A program made the translations under genes and the position numbers. The notes beneath the pieces were generated by a model. It saw only the letters and a program-made list of their open reading frames with translations. It had not been told where the DNA came from and did no database searches. A stretch of DNA of 64,000 nt from Nocardia speluncae NBRC 108251 (GTDB lineage Bacteria; Actinomycetota; Actinomycetes; Mycobacteriales; Mycobacteriaceae), in the NCBI RefSeq assembly GCF_001613245.1, contig NZ_BDBZ01000004.1, positions 1-64,000 of the forward strand, read 5' to 3'. This document shows, piece after piece, positions 8,359-17,075 of the stretch. Position 1 is the stretch's first letter; every line of letters starts with the position of its first letter.

Positions 8359-9111
8359 TCAGCCGACACCGAGATATGCCGCCTGGACAGCAGGATCGTC
8401 CAGCAGTTCGCGACCGGGCCCGGATTTGGTGACCACACCGGTCTCCAGGATGTAGCCGCGATCACTGCGGGCCAGTGCCTGCCGCGCGTTCTGTTCCACC
8501 AGCAGCACGGTGGTGCCGGTGGCATTGATCTCGGCGATGATCCGGAAGATCTGCTGGATCACCATCGGCGCGAGCCCCATGGACGGTTCGTCCAGCAGCA
8601 GCAGCCGCGGCCGCGCCATCAGCGCACGTCCGATGGCCACCATCTGCTGTTCGCCGCCCGACAGGGTGCCACCCACCTGTTTCTCCCGCTCCCGCAGCCG
8701 CGGGAACAGTTCGAAAACCCGGTCCAGGGCAGCGTCATGATCGCCCTTGTTCCGGAAGGGCCGGGCGTAGCACCCCATTTCGAGGTTCTCCCGCACCGTC
8801 ATCCCGGGGAACACCCCGCGGCCCTCCGGTGCCTGTACCAGCCCGGCCAGGACCCGCCGGTGCGCCTGTACGCGGCTGATATCGCTGCCCTCGAACACGA
8901 TGCGGCCGCGGGTCAGTGGGAGCAGGCCGGAGAGCGCGCGCATGGTGGTCGTCTTCCCGGCGCCGTTGGCACCGAGCAGCGTCACCAGCTCCCCCTCGGC
9001 CACCTGTAGTGAAATACCGTGCAGCGCCTCGATTCTGCCGTAGCCGACGACGATATCCTCGACCTCGAGGAGCGGTTCGCCGCCGGGTGTCCCGCTCTCG
9101 GATGCGGCCAT
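8359..9111 (-). CDS. livF: Branched-chain amino-acid ABC transporter ATPase LivF
   Basis: A 250-residue ATPase, the second of the paired ATPases of the HAAT importer. Walker A is GANGAGKTT, the characteristic VQAPEGRGVFPGMTVRENL follows, the signature is LSGGEQQMVAIGRALM, and Walker B is LLLLDEPSMGLAP. The ATG at 9111 overlaps the livG stop; an in-frame GTG one codon earlier is possible. Last gene of livJHMGF. It should work with LivG on the cytoplasmic face of the LivH/LivM channel. Confidence 0.95.
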   Translation of the reverse strand: MAASESGTPGGEPLLEVEDIVVGYGRIEALHGISLQVAEGELVTLLGANGAGKTTTMRALSGLLPLTRGRIVFEGSDISRVQAHRRVLAGLVQAPEGRGVFPGMTVRENLEMGCYARPFRNKGDHDAALDRVFELFPRLREREKQVGGTLSGGEQQMVAIGRALMARPRLLLLDEPSMGLAPMVIQQIFRIIAEINATGTTVLLVEQNARQALARSDRGYILETGVVTKSGPGRELLDDPAVQAAYLGVG

Positions 9112-10154
9112 CACCGATCCTCCGATTCCTTACCGGCACCGGTGGCCGGATCGTGTTCCGCGCGCAGCGCCACGGTGGAAACCGAGACGTCCTCGGCGGT
9201 CAGTTCGTCGTCGGGCACCCCGAGATACGCCGCGATCACCGCAGGATCGGTCCGGATATCGGCGGGCAGGCCGTCGGCGATCTTGCGGCCGAATTCCAGC
9301 ACCACGATCCGGTCTGTCACGCCCATGACCAGCCGCATATCGTGTTCGATCAGCAATACCGTGAATCCGTCGTCGCGGATCTTGCGGATCAGATCCATGA
9401 GCGCGGATTTCTCGCTCGGATTGAATCCGGCGGCCGGTTCGTCCAGGCACAACAGTTTCGGCTCGGTGGCCAGCGCCCGGGCGATCTCCAACCGGCGCTG
9501 ATCGCCGTAGGAGAGATTGCGGGCCTTCTCCACCGCGCGGGGGGCGATACCGACGAATTCCAGGAGGGCCATCCCCCGGGCGATCGCATCGTGTTCCTCG
9601 CTCCGGTGCCGTGCACTCCGCAGAATCGCCCCCGGCACGGAGGTACGGTGGCGGGCGTCGGTTCCCACCACCACGTTCTCCAGGGCGGTCATCTCGCCGA
9701 ACAGGCGCACGTTCTGGAAGGTCCGCGCGATACCGAGCCGGGTGATCGCGTGCCGTTTGGTCTTGGTGAGCGGTTTCCCGTCGAAGAACACCGTCCCCGC
9801 GCTCGGCCGGTACACCCCGGTGATGGCGTTGAAACAGGTGGTCTTCCCCGCACCGTTCGGCCCGATCAGTCCCAGGATCTCACCGCGGCGGATATCGAAA
9901 TCCACCGAATCCAGGGCGATGAGGCCACCGAACCGCACCGTGAGGCCCTCTGTGCGCAGCAGCGGCGCGCCGACCTCGGTCCGGATCTCCCGGTGCGCGG
10001 CCACGGCCTCGGCGACCGCGGCGTCGTCGGCGAGCGCCGGATCGACCGCGATCACGTCCACCTCCCCCGCTGATTCGGTGCGAGGTTCGGCGGTATAGCC
10101 CGCGGCCATATCTTCGTTGTCGAACAGGGCATCGCCCGGGTTCGGTCCGGTCAC
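9111..10154 (-). CDS. livG: Branched-chain amino-acid ABC transporter ATPase LivG
   Basis: A 347-residue ATPase with an unusual N-terminal extension of about 75 acidic residues before the ABC core, which begins near PLLRTEGLTVRFGGLIALD. Walker A is GPNGAGKTTCFNAITG, followed by ARTFQNVRLFGEMTALENV typical of LivG, the signature LSYGDQRRLEIARAL and Walker B LLCLDEPAAGFNP. The GTG start overlaps the livM stop (GTGA), which fixes the reading. The extension is rich in Asp, Glu and Ala and looks disordered; its role is unknown. Confidence 0.94.
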   Translation of the reverse strand: MTGPNPGDALFDNEDMAAGYTAEPRTESAGEVDVIAVDPALADDAAVAEAVAAHREIRTEVGAPLLRTEGLTVRFGGLIALDSVDFDIRRGEILGLIGPNGAGKTTCFNAITGVYRPSAGTVFFDGKPLTKTKRHAITRLGIARTFQNVRLFGEMTALENVVVGTDARHRTSVPGAILRSARHRSEEHDAIARGMALLEFVGIAPRAVEKARNLSYGDQRRLEIARALATEPKLLCLDEPAAGFNPSEKSALMDLIRKIRDDGFTVLLIEHDMRLVMGVTDRIVVLEFGRKIADGLPADIRTDPAVIAAYLGVPDDELTAEDVSVSTVALRAEHDPATGAGKESEDR

Positions 10155-11545
10155 GAGGTCACCTCCACGGTCTCCGGCGCCGGGCGGCGAACCGCCCGCA
10201 CAATCTGCCGGCCGAAAGCGAGCAGCTTCTGGCGGACCGGGAACAAGCCCTGAGGGCGCAGGATCATCATCACCACCAGTGCAATACCGAAATACAGATA
10301 CTTCAGGTCGCCGAGGCGCTGCTCCCCGCCTTCGTCGAAGAGCAGCAGACTGCTCAGCAACAGCACCGCGTATACCGCCGCCACCACGCTCACCACGAGG
10401 TACACCCATCGTGACCAGCCCGCCGGCCCCCGGAACCGCCGGCCGGCCAGCAGCGCCGCGCAGACTACCGCGACGATCGCCAGCTGCACATAGGCGTCGG
10501 CCCGGGTCTCGACGATCGACACCGACATCAGCCGGTTCGGCAGGTACACCACGAGGAAGGCGCCAACGATGACACCGAGTTTATTGCCCTGACCGCCGAT
10601 CACCACCGCGCACAGGAACAACATCGAGTTGATGATGTTGAACCCGGTGGGATTGATGAATTGCACCTGCCCGGCGAACAACGCCCCGGACAGACCGCCG
10701 ATGGCGGCGCCGATCATGAACGCCCACAGTTTGAACTTGAAGGTGGGTACGCCCATGATCTCGGCGGCGTCCTCGTCCTCGCGGATCGCCACCCACGCCC
10801 GGCCCACCCGGCTCCGCTCCAGGTTGCCCACCACGAGCAGCACCACGACCACCGCGAACATCCCGACCCAGTACCACCAGGTTCCGGAACTGGCGCGGTC
10901 GAGCAGATTCGAGCTCTCCGGTGCGCCGACATTCCCGGCGGAGAACACGCCGTTGGGGTGGGCCTCGGATTCACCGACCCGCGGATAGGCGATACCGGAC
11001 AGGCCCAGGCTGCCGTTGGTGAGCTCGCCCAGATTGTCGGCGAGCAGGCGGACGATCTCACCGAAGCCGAGGGTCACGATGGCCAGATAGTCACCCCGCA
11101 GACGCAACGTGGGCGAACCGAGCAGCAGACCCGATACGGCGGTCACCATGATCGCCAGCGGCACACACGCCAGCCAGGCCCAATCGGAGTTCAGCCAGCC
11201 GTCGCCGGTCTGGTTCCACGGGCTGTTCGGGCTCGTCAGCAGGCCCACCGTGTACGCGCCGACGGCATAGAACCCGACATAACCGAGGTCCAGCAAACCG
11301 GCCTGTCCCACCACCACGTTCAGGCCGATGGCGATCAGCGCGTACATCGCGAACTGCGCCAGCACACCACCGAAACTGGTGCCGGGGGTGTCCAGCAGCG
11401 GCGGCGGGAACAGCGGAAGCAATGCGAGCAGCAACAGCGCCGGTATCCCGACCGCCCACTGCGCCGGCCTGCTGAGCCCGGTCCACCACGCCCGCAGTTC
11501 GTCGCCGAATCCGTGACCGTTCTTCTCGGTCGCCGCAATACTCAT
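10151..11545 (-). CDS. livM: Branched-chain amino-acid ABC transporter permease LivM
   Basis: A 464-residue integral membrane protein with about ten hydrophobic segments. It carries the LivM-type GLLDLGYVGFYAVGAYT region and the coupling loop RAWVAIREDEDAAEIMGV. Longer than the usual 300-350 residues because of extra hydrophilic loops (for example the NPTG to GGEQRLGDLKYL part) and an extra pair of membrane segments near the C-terminus. Start chosen at ATG, MSIAATEKNG, which overlaps the livH stop by 4 bases. It forms the channel with LivH. Confidence 0.93.
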   Translation of the reverse strand: MSIAATEKNGHGFGDELRAWWTGLSRPAQWAVGIPALLLLALLPLFPPPLLDTPGTSFGGVLAQFAMYALIAIGLNVVVGQAGLLDLGYVGFYAVGAYTVGLLTSPNSPWNQTGDGWLNSDWAWLACVPLAIMVTAVSGLLLGSPTLRLRGDYLAIVTLGFGEIVRLLADNLGELTNGSLGLSGIAYPRVGESEAHPNGVFSAGNVGAPESSNLLDRASSGTWWYWVGMFAVVVVLLVVGNLERSRVGRAWVAIREDEDAAEIMGVPTFKFKLWAFMIGAAIGGLSGALFAGQVQFINPTGFNIINSMLFLCAVVIGGQGNKLGVIVGAFLVVYLPNRLMSVSIVETRADAYVQLAIVAVVCAALLAGRRFRGPAGWSRWVYLVVSVVAAVYAVLLLSSLLLFDEGGEQRLGDLKYLYFGIALVVMMILRPQGLFPVRQKLLAFGRQIVRAVRRPAPETVEVTS

Positions 11546-12579
11546 GTGCGCGCCCTTCCGAGACTTTCTCCCAGAATGCCGGTCGGCCGGAAGAACAGCA
11601 CCAGCACGAGCACCAGGAAGGCCACCACATCGCGCCACTCGGTGCCGAACAGCATCTGCCCGTAGTTCTCCACCAGGCCGAGCAGAAGGCCGCCGAGCAC
11701 TGCGCCACGCACATTGCCGATACCGCCCAGCACGGCGGCGGCGAAAGCCTTGATACCCAGGATGAATCCGCCGTTGAAGATCACGGCATGCGGAATCTTC
11801 ATCACATACAGCATGGCGGCGGCGCCGGCCAGCAGGCCGCCGATGAGGAACGTGAGCATGATGACCCGCTCCCGCGAAACACCCATCAGGGTCGCGGTAT
11901 CGGGGTCCTGGGCCACCGCGCGGATTCCGCGGCCGAACCGGGTGCGGTTGATCAGCACCTCCGCCAGTAGCGCCAGCGACACCGCCGATACCACGATCAC
12001 CAGGGTCACATTGGTGACCTCGGCCCCGGCGACGGTGAACTGGGTTTCGGGTTCGACCAGGGTGATCTGCTGCTGGGCATTGTTCCCGCCGAGCCCCGGC
12101 CACAGTTCCGGCAGCACGAAATGCACGAACTCCTGCAGTACGAACGACATACCGATCGCGGTGATCAGGAAGGTCAGTGGTTTGGCGCCGCGGCGCCGCA
12201 GCGGCCGGTAAGCCACCCGTTCCAACCCGACCGCGGCCGCCCCGGACACCGCCATACCGATGAGCATGGCCACCCCGAGGTAGACGACCGTGAGCACGAT
12301 GCCCTCGCTGTAGGCGTTACCGCTCGGCGCGAAACCCAGCAGCATCAGGCCCACGTACTGACCGAACATCCCGAGCATGAACACTTCGGAGTGGGCGAAG
12401 TTGATCAGCCGGAGTACCCCGTAGACCAGGGTGTAACCGACCGCGACCAGCGCGTATATCGCACCGTAGGACAGTCCGTCGACGGTGAGCCGCCAGAACT
12501 GGTCTACCACCCCCTCGTAGTTGAAATCGATCGATCCCTGCGCCCAGACCGCCATATCGGCCGCAACGGCTGCTGTCAT
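11542..12579 (-). CDS. livH: Branched-chain amino-acid ABC transporter permease LivH
   Basis: A 345-residue permease with eight or so membrane segments. Family features include the first segment LSYGAIYALVAVGYTLVYGV followed by INFAHSEVFMLGMF, and the coupling-loop region RAVAQDPDTATLMGV. It has a short, non-cleaved hydrophilic N-terminus. It lies 91 bases after livJ, separated by a hairpin that may adjust relative expression, and overlaps livM by 4 bases. Confidence 0.94.
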   Translation of the reverse strand: MTAAVAADMAVWAQGSIDFNYEGVVDQFWRLTVDGLSYGAIYALVAVGYTLVYGVLRLINFAHSEVFMLGMFGQYVGLMLLGFAPSGNAYSEGIVLTVVYLGVAMLIGMAVSGAAAVGLERVAYRPLRRRGAKPLTFLITAIGMSFVLQEFVHFVLPELWPGLGGNNAQQQITLVEPETQFTVAGAEVTNVTLVIVVSAVSLALLAEVLINRTRFGRGIRAVAQDPDTATLMGVSRERVIMLTFLIGGLLAGAAAMLYVMKIPHAVIFNGGFILGIKAFAAAVLGGIGNVRGAVLGGLLLGLVENYGQMLFGTEWRDVVAFLVLVLVLFFRPTGILGESLGRART

Positions 12580-12654
12580 CGGCTATCCGCCCTCATCCAT
12601 CGGATCCGCACCGGAGCAGCGAGCGGTGCGCGCCCGGATCCTTCCCGGTCGCGT

Positions 12655-12671
12655 ACCGCTCGCGTAGCGGT
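12655..12671 (-). terminator. Hairpin immediately after livJ
   Basis: A perfect inverted repeat ACCGCT-CGCGT-AGCGGT lies at the end of livJ, touching the stop codon. There is no T tract. In binding-protein operons such hairpins usually protect the upstream mRNA or allow partial read-through, which would give more LivJ than channel proteins; that role is inferred. Confidence 0.4.
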
Positions 12672-13915
12672 CAGCCGACCTCGTACACCCAGATCAACGC
12701 GGCGGACAGCTCGCCGTCCGCGTCCCACTCGTAGTGCCGGGCGAGGCCGTCACCGTCGTAGCCGCGGACGTATTCCAGCAGGCCGGGGCGGGTCGATTCA
12801 CCGGCGTCGATACCGGTCGCGAGGATGGTGGCCAGATCGTAGGCCTCCACGGAGTACACCCCGGGCGCCTGACCGTGCAGTTCCTCGTAGGCGGTGGCGA
12901 ACTCCGCCGGGGCCGGGCCACAGGGGCAGGACAGGACCGCACCGGTCGCCGAATCACCGGCCTGGCTCACGAACTGCGGATCGTTGGTGCCGTCGGCGGA
13001 GACGAACGTCGCCTCCACATTGCCGTCGCGCAGCTGCTGCACCAGTGGCGCCGCCTCGGCGTAATAGCCGGAGTAGAAGATGGCGTCGGGCCCTACGTTC
13101 GCGATCTTGGTGACGGTCGCCGAGAAATCCTTGTCACCCTTCTTGATACTGGCCGCGCACGCCGGATCGGCGGCCGCACCCAGCCCGGCGGTGATGCTCT
13201 TCGCCAGCCCGACACCATAATCGGTGTTGTCCTGGACCACGCAGACCTTCTTGTAGCCGGCGGTATCGACCAGGTACTTCGCCACCGACGGACCCTGTAC
13301 ATCGTCGTTGGCCAGACCACGGAAGAAGGTCTTCCATCCGTTCTGCGTCAGGCTCGCATTGGTGGCCGACGAGGACACCGCGACCAGACCGGCATCGCTG
13401 AGGATCTGCCCGGTGGCCTTGGTTTCGCCGGAGAATGCCGGGCCCACCACCCCGATGATCGACGGATCGTTGACGATCTGCGGAATCACCTGACTGGCCT
13501 TCTGCGGATCACCTTCGGTGTCGAACGGCTTCACCTGGACCTGGCACCCCGGATTGGCCTTGTTGTGCTGGTCGATCGCCAGCCGCACACCGTTGACGAT
13601 GTTGATGCCGAGCGCCGCATCAGGGCCGGTCAGCGCACCGGCCATGGCGATCGACGTGGTGGGCGGACAGGTCGCTGTACCGTCGCCCGCCGGATCGGCC
13701 GCGGTAGCGGCGTCGGCGGCCGGGACTTCCTTGCCCGCAGAATCGATCTGCATCAGCGGCCCGATGGACGGCCCGCCGGTACCGGCCCCCTCCGGATCAC
13801 TCGCGGATTTGTCCCCGCAACCTGTCAGAACCAATGCGGCCGCAGCGCCGACCGCCAGAATCACGCGTACTCTGCGGCTTCGCCGCGGCTTACCCGACCA
13901 TGTCGAAAAGAACAC
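12671..13915 (-). CDS. livJ: Branched-chain amino-acid binding lipoprotein
   Basis: A 414-residue periplasmic-binding-fold protein (Peripla_BP_6 type). It has a twin-Arg-containing basic N-terminus, a hydrophobic stretch and the lipobox LVLTGC, so it is expected to be a lipoprotein on the outer face of the membrane. The mature domain starts after a disordered 60-residue linker and shows AGALTGPDAALGINIVNGV, VIGVVGPAFSGE and YKKVCVVQDNTDYG, all typical of Leu/Ile/Val-type receptors. The start is GTG. First gene of the livJHMGF operon. Exact ligand is not readable. Confidence 0.92.
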   Translation of the reverse strand: MFFSTWSGKPRRSRRVRVILAVGAAAALVLTGCGDKSASDPEGAGTGGPSIGPLMQIDSAGKEVPAADAATAADPAGDGTATCPPTTSIAMAGALTGPDAALGINIVNGVRLAIDQHNKANPGCQVQVKPFDTEGDPQKASQVIPQIVNDPSIIGVVGPAFSGETKATGQILSDAGLVAVSSSATNASLTQNGWKTFFRGLANDDVQGPSVAKYLVDTAGYKKVCVVQDNTDYGVGLAKSITAGLGAAADPACAASIKKGDKDFSATVTKIANVGPDAIFYSGYYAEAAPLVQQLRDGNVEATFVSADGTNDPQFVSQAGDSATGAVLSCPCGPAPAEFATAYEELHGQAPGVYSVEAYDLATILATGIDAGESTRPGLLEYVRGYDGDGLARHYEWDADGELSAALIWVYEVG

Positions 13916-14123
13916 GATCTACCCCTATATTCCTCATCAATCCCCGGCCGGGACCGGGGAAGCCGACTACGCCGACCTGTGAGAAACATAACTCCGGTAT
14001 GTTGATCGCGCGTGACATTCGGGTCATCGCAATGATCTCGTCGCAGATTCTTGCCCGAGTATTGTTTCGAGCTGGTAAAACCGTCCCACTCGCCGGTAAC
14101 GAACCGCCGGCGAGCGGGCCGCC

Positions 14124-14720
14124 TCACTGCGGCGTGAGATTCTCCAGGACGACCTCGGCCACCGCCTTCATCGTGGTGCGGCGATCCATCGCCGTGCGCT
14201 GAATCCATTTGAACGCCTGCGGTTCACTCAACCCCTGCGTCTGCATCAGCACCCCCTTGGCCCGCTCGACGAGCTTACGGGTCTCCAGCCGCTCCCCCAG
14301 GCCGGCGACCTCGCTCTCCAGCGCCGTGATCTCGTGGAACCGGCTCGCCGCCAACTCGATCGCCGGCACCAGATCCGATTTGGTGAACGGTTTCACGAGA
14401 TAGGCCATGGCACCGGCGTCCCGCGCCCGCTCCACCAGATCCCGCTGACTGAACGCCGTCAGAATCACCACGGGCGCAACCCGTTTCGACGCAATCTCGG
14501 CCGCCGCATCGATCCCGTCGCGGCGCGGCATCTTCACGTCCATGATCACGAGATCGGGCCGGTGCTCCACCGCCAGATCGACGGCCTGCTGCCCGTCCCC
14601 GGCCTCCCCGACGACCTGGTAGCCCTCCTCGGTCAGCATCTCCACCAGATCCATCCGGATCAACGCCTCGTCCTCGGCGACAACCACACGTTTCGCCCCG
14701 GCGTCCGCACTAGTGCCCAT
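14124..14720 (-). CDS. pdtaR: ANTAR-domain response regulator PdtaR
   Basis: A 198-residue response regulator. The receiver domain (about 10-125) has the acidic pair in VVAEDEALIRMDLVEML, the phosphoacceptor Asp in DLVIMDVKMP, Thr in VVILTAFS and Lys in YLVKPF. The C-terminal ANTAR domain (about 140-195) has ERAKGVLMQTQGLSEPQAF and TTMKAVAEVVL, which binds RNA hairpins to antiterminate or modulate translation. In mycobacteria PdtaR is phosphorylated by the kinase PdtaS, encoded elsewhere. The ATG at 14720 has AGAGGGG 6 bases upstream. In mycobacteria it lies near polA, as here. Confidence 0.92.
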   Translation of the reverse strand: MGTSADAGAKRVVVAEDEALIRMDLVEMLTEEGYQVVGEAGDGQQAVDLAVEHRPDLVIMDVKMPRRDGIDAAAEIASKRVAPVVILTAFSQRDLVERARDAGAMAYLVKPFTKSDLVPAIELAASRFHEITALESEVAGLGERLETRKLVERAKGVLMQTQGLSEPQAFKWIQRTAMDRRTTMKAVAEVVLENLTPQ

Positions 14721-14940
14721 AAACGACCCCTCTGGTTCCGATGCCTCTTCCCGATATCGCGGACAGCGGATCGACACCGATGCCCGGCCGTCGATCCGCC
14801 GTCACGCGATCGGGTGGTGTAGAGACTACCGTTCACCAGGAAGACGGTTGCATTTGCCCTGCTTACCGCCCCTACCGCTCCCGCACCCGACCCGCAATTC
14901 GGTGATCCGGCCGGCGCGGGCTATTATTTGCACCCGGTGC

Positions 14941-15027
14941 GCCGAGTTGGCGGAACTGGCAGACGCGACGGTCTCAAAAACCGTTGTCCGAAAGGACGTG
15001 TGGGTTCGAGTCCCACACTCGGCACCA
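14941..15027 (+). tRNA. tRNA-Leu (anticodon CAA)
   Basis: A long-variable-arm (class II) tRNA. The acceptor stem GCCGAGT pairs with ACTCGGC, followed by discriminator A and an encoded CCA. The anticodon stem is ACGGT/ACCGT with loop CTCAAAA, giving anticodon CAA for the TTG codon. The T arm is GTGGGTTCGAGTCCCAC and the variable arm is TGTCCGAAAGGACGT. It stands alone. The accessory patch just downstream starts at its 3' end, a common integration point. Confidence 0.96.
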
Positions 15028-15443
15028 AGGTCGGACGGTATTTCGCAGCGCTGCCCATCTCCCCCGACGTCAGGCAGTCCGCGCCCCGAGGTCCATTCCA
15101 TTCGCCACCGCGTCCAGATCGTCCGGGGAGTCGCACAGCAATGAGATCCAAACTCATGGCACTCGTCGCGACCGGCGCTTTCGCGCTCATGTCAGCGTGT
15201 TCCCTTCCCCCTTCTGATAAGTCCACGCGCCGGAGTCCATTCCGTCCGCCACCGCGTCCAGATCAAGAGGCACCGGCGCAGCGCACCACCACCGCCGCAC
15301 GACCGCCCCGAGCGGCAGGGTCCACGCGCTCTACCCGTAGAGGCGCTGGTGCGGCGACTACGCGCGACGCCGCCCCCGCGCCGACCCGCCTCCGACGTAG
15401 ACGCATCCTCGCCTTGCCCTGCGGATCGCAACCAATACTCGAG
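15028..15443. other. Intergenic accessory stretch with two near-identical 30-bp copies
   Basis: Apart from the short lipoprotein-like frame, no gene is convincing. A 30-base sequence at 15091-15120 recurs with two differences at 15235-15264, exactly 144 bases later, both containing GCCACCGCGTCCAGATC. On the minus strand both copies would read LDAVA(D/N)GMD. The sequence looks like debris of a repeated coding or mobile segment next to the tRNA. Confidence 0.4.
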
Positions 15444-15464
15444 AAATCCGCAACATCAGCGTGA
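15141..15464 (+). pseudogene. Decayed lipoprotein-like open frame
   Basis: The first 25 residues look like a real lipoprotein signal: MRSKLMALVATGAFALMSAC with the cysteine in place, preceded by a purine-rich GGGGAG region. After SLPPSDKST the translation becomes Arg/Pro/Thr-rich and unlike a protein, and it runs into the second copy of the 30-base repeat and then the first 22-bp repeat units. I read it as the 5' end of a small lipoprotein gene whose body was replaced by a rearrangement. A short expressed lipoprotein cannot be excluded. Confidence 0.4.
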
Positions 15465-15541
15465 TAAATCCGCAACTCTCCCTCGAGAAATCCGCAAAGT
15501 TTGCTTGATAAATCCGCAGAAGTACTTCGAAAAATCCGCAA
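15444..15541. repeat. Five 22-bp-period direct repeats (AAATCCGCA core)
   Basis: The core AAATCCGCAA (AAATCCGCAG in the fourth) begins at 15444, 15466, 15488, 15510 and 15532: five copies with an exact period of 22 bases. The bases before the core alternate: CGAG, TGAT, CGAG, TGAT, CGAA. The remaining 8 spacer bases vary; one spacer contains the palindrome GAAGTACTTC. The array is A/T-richer than its surroundings and ends 12 bases before the ATG of the AAA/DUF4143 gene. The period is not a multiple of three and the frames are poor, so it is not coding. Two helical turns per unit suggests same-face protein binding. Confidence 0.85.
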
Positions 15542-15553
15542 CTCACGCCTACC

Positions 15554-16819
15554 ATGGCAGGTATGACAAGTGATCTGATCAGGCGGAACGCGACTCCTCT
15601 CGCACAGGAGACCCTCGCCGATACACCGATCACGGTCATCAGTGGCGCGCGCCAGGTCGGCAAGACCACCCTCATGCAGCAACTCGTCCGTGATCGTGAC
15701 GCACGTGTGGTGAGTCTCGATGACACCATCGACCGCGAAGCCGCTGAAGCCGATCCTGATGGGTTCGCTGCGCAGTATCGGCAGGGACTTCTCGCAATCG
15801 ATGAGATCCAGCGAGTCCCCGCGCTGCTCACCGCGTTGAAGGCGGCTGTCGACCGGGACCGCCGCCCCGGGCGATTCATCGTCACCGGATCCGCCGACCT
15901 ACTGTCCCTGCGAGGCGCGCAGGAATCGCTCGCCGGACGCGCACAAACGATCCCGCTCGAGGGACTCAGCCGTGACGAGTTGTCCGGCCGGTCAGCTGAT
16001 TTCGCTACCTTCGCATGGTCGCTGCCGACCACCGGCACCCCCGACGATCGATCCGACCTCACTCGCCGCGACTACTTGGAACTCGTCACCACACCCACAT
16101 TCCCCGAGATCGTGGACCGCACCGCCCGGCAGCGCGACCGGTGGCTCTCCAACTACACGCAACGCGTGGTGTCGAAGGATTCGAGCGATATCACCGGCAT
16201 TTACCACCCCGACCGGCTCGAACCACTACTCAACGTGATCGCCGCCCGCAACGCCGGCGAATTCGTCGCCGCTCGTATCGGCCGCGAACTCGATATCCCC
16301 GAACGATCTATCCCCACCTACCTGCGCGCGCTCGAATCAGTGTTCCTCGTACGGTCGGTTCCGGGATGGTCGAAGAATATCGCCTCCGGTGCCATATCAA
16401 GGCCGAAAGTCGCCATCACCGACACCGGACTCGCCGCCCACCTGACCGGCGTCGAAGTCGACGGCCTGGAACGGGAGATCTCGTCCACGCTGACCGGTGG
16501 CCTCGTCGAGGGCTTCGTCACCGGCGAACTCGCCAAGCAGAGCACGTGGTCGGCGAAGTCGACCCGGGTATCGCATTTCCGTGGCCGGGGCGGATACGAG
16601 GTCGACCTCATCCTCGAAGACCGCCGACGCGACATAGTCGGCATCGAGGTAAAAACGACCACCAGCCCCCGCAGTCCTGACTTCAACGGGCTCACTTTCC
16701 TCCGTGACCTCCTGGGCGACCGATTCATCACCGGGGTCGTACTCCATACGGGGACTGCCTCGCGCTCCTTCGGCGATCGACTCTGGGCGCTCCCGATCTC
16801 GACACTGTGGGATCACTGA
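15554..16819 (+). CDS. AAA_14 ATPase with DUF4143 C-terminal domain
   Basis: A 421-residue protein of the widespread ATP-binding/DUF4143 family, whose cellular role is unknown. Walker A is GARQVGKTTL (about 29-38), Walker B is LLAIDEIQRVP (about 79-89), and sensor text FIVTGSADLL follows. A winged-helix-like middle is followed by the DUF4143 part, where EVDLIL (about 349) and GIEVKTT (about 363) form the D...ExK arrangement of PD-(D/E)xK nuclease folds. Catalysis is not proven. The ATG at 15554 has no clear ribosome site; a second ATG is at 15563. The 22-bp array ends 12 bases upstream, so promoter and array must overlap or the array lies in the 5' UTR. Confidence 0.88.
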   Translation: MAGMTSDLIRRNATPLAQETLADTPITVISGARQVGKTTLMQQLVRDRDARVVSLDDTIDREAAEADPDGFAAQYRQGLLAIDEIQRVPALLTALKAAVDRDRRPGRFIVTGSADLLSLRGAQESLAGRAQTIPLEGLSRDELSGRSADFATFAWSLPTTGTPDDRSDLTRRDYLELVTTPTFPEIVDRTARQRDRWLSNYTQRVVSKDSSDITGIYHPDRLEPLLNVIAARNAGEFVAARIGRELDIPERSIPTYLRALESVFLVRSVPGWSKNIASGAISRPKVAITDTGLAAHLTGVEVDGLEREISSTLTGGLVEGFVTGELAKQSTWSAKSTRVSHFRGRGGYEVDLILEDRRRDIVGIEVKTTTSPRSPDFNGLTFLRDLLGDRFITGVVLHTGTASRSFGDRLWALPISTLWDH

Positions 16820-16918
16820 GCCGTTGGCCTACTCATCCGGCGAGGTCACCGGACCGACTCTCGAGAGGTGAACCCCAGGCCCGGTCATGCACAACGGTAG
16901 TCGCGAAGTCGAGGTGGT

Positions 16919-17075
16919 TCAGAGTGGCAGATTGTGCATCAGCACATCGAACGTGGGGGCGTTCTCCCAGTTCGGGCGCAGCCAACCGACCCGGTACCAG
17001 CCCCATTTGCGATACCGCGCGTAGGCATGTTCGTTGTCCGGCTCCACCAGCAAGGTCGCGCGTTGCTCGGACCGG
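16919..17075 (-). pseudogene. C-terminal remnant of a GNAT acetyltransferase
   Basis: The frame ends with RATLLVEPDNEHAYARY, KWGWYRVG and NAPTFDVLMHNLPL, the typical last strand-helix-strand of a GNAT N-acetyltransferase. Before about residue 40 of the frame the sequence is Arg-rich and unrelated, and the acetyl-CoA binding motif (RGxGxA/G) is missing, so this is a truncated gene. The open frame reaches 17191 without a plausible start. It supports past rearrangement between tRNA-Leu and the phosphatase gene. Confidence 0.7.

Noticed and set aside
15192..15431. Minus-strand frame covering the second 30-base copy
   Set aside because: Low-complexity Arg/Gly/Ser translation with no start signal; better explained as debris.
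15444..15541. CRISPR array at the 22-bp repeats
   Set aside because: Cores are only 10 bases with 12-base spacers, spacers share their last four bases in an alternating way, and no cas gene is present.
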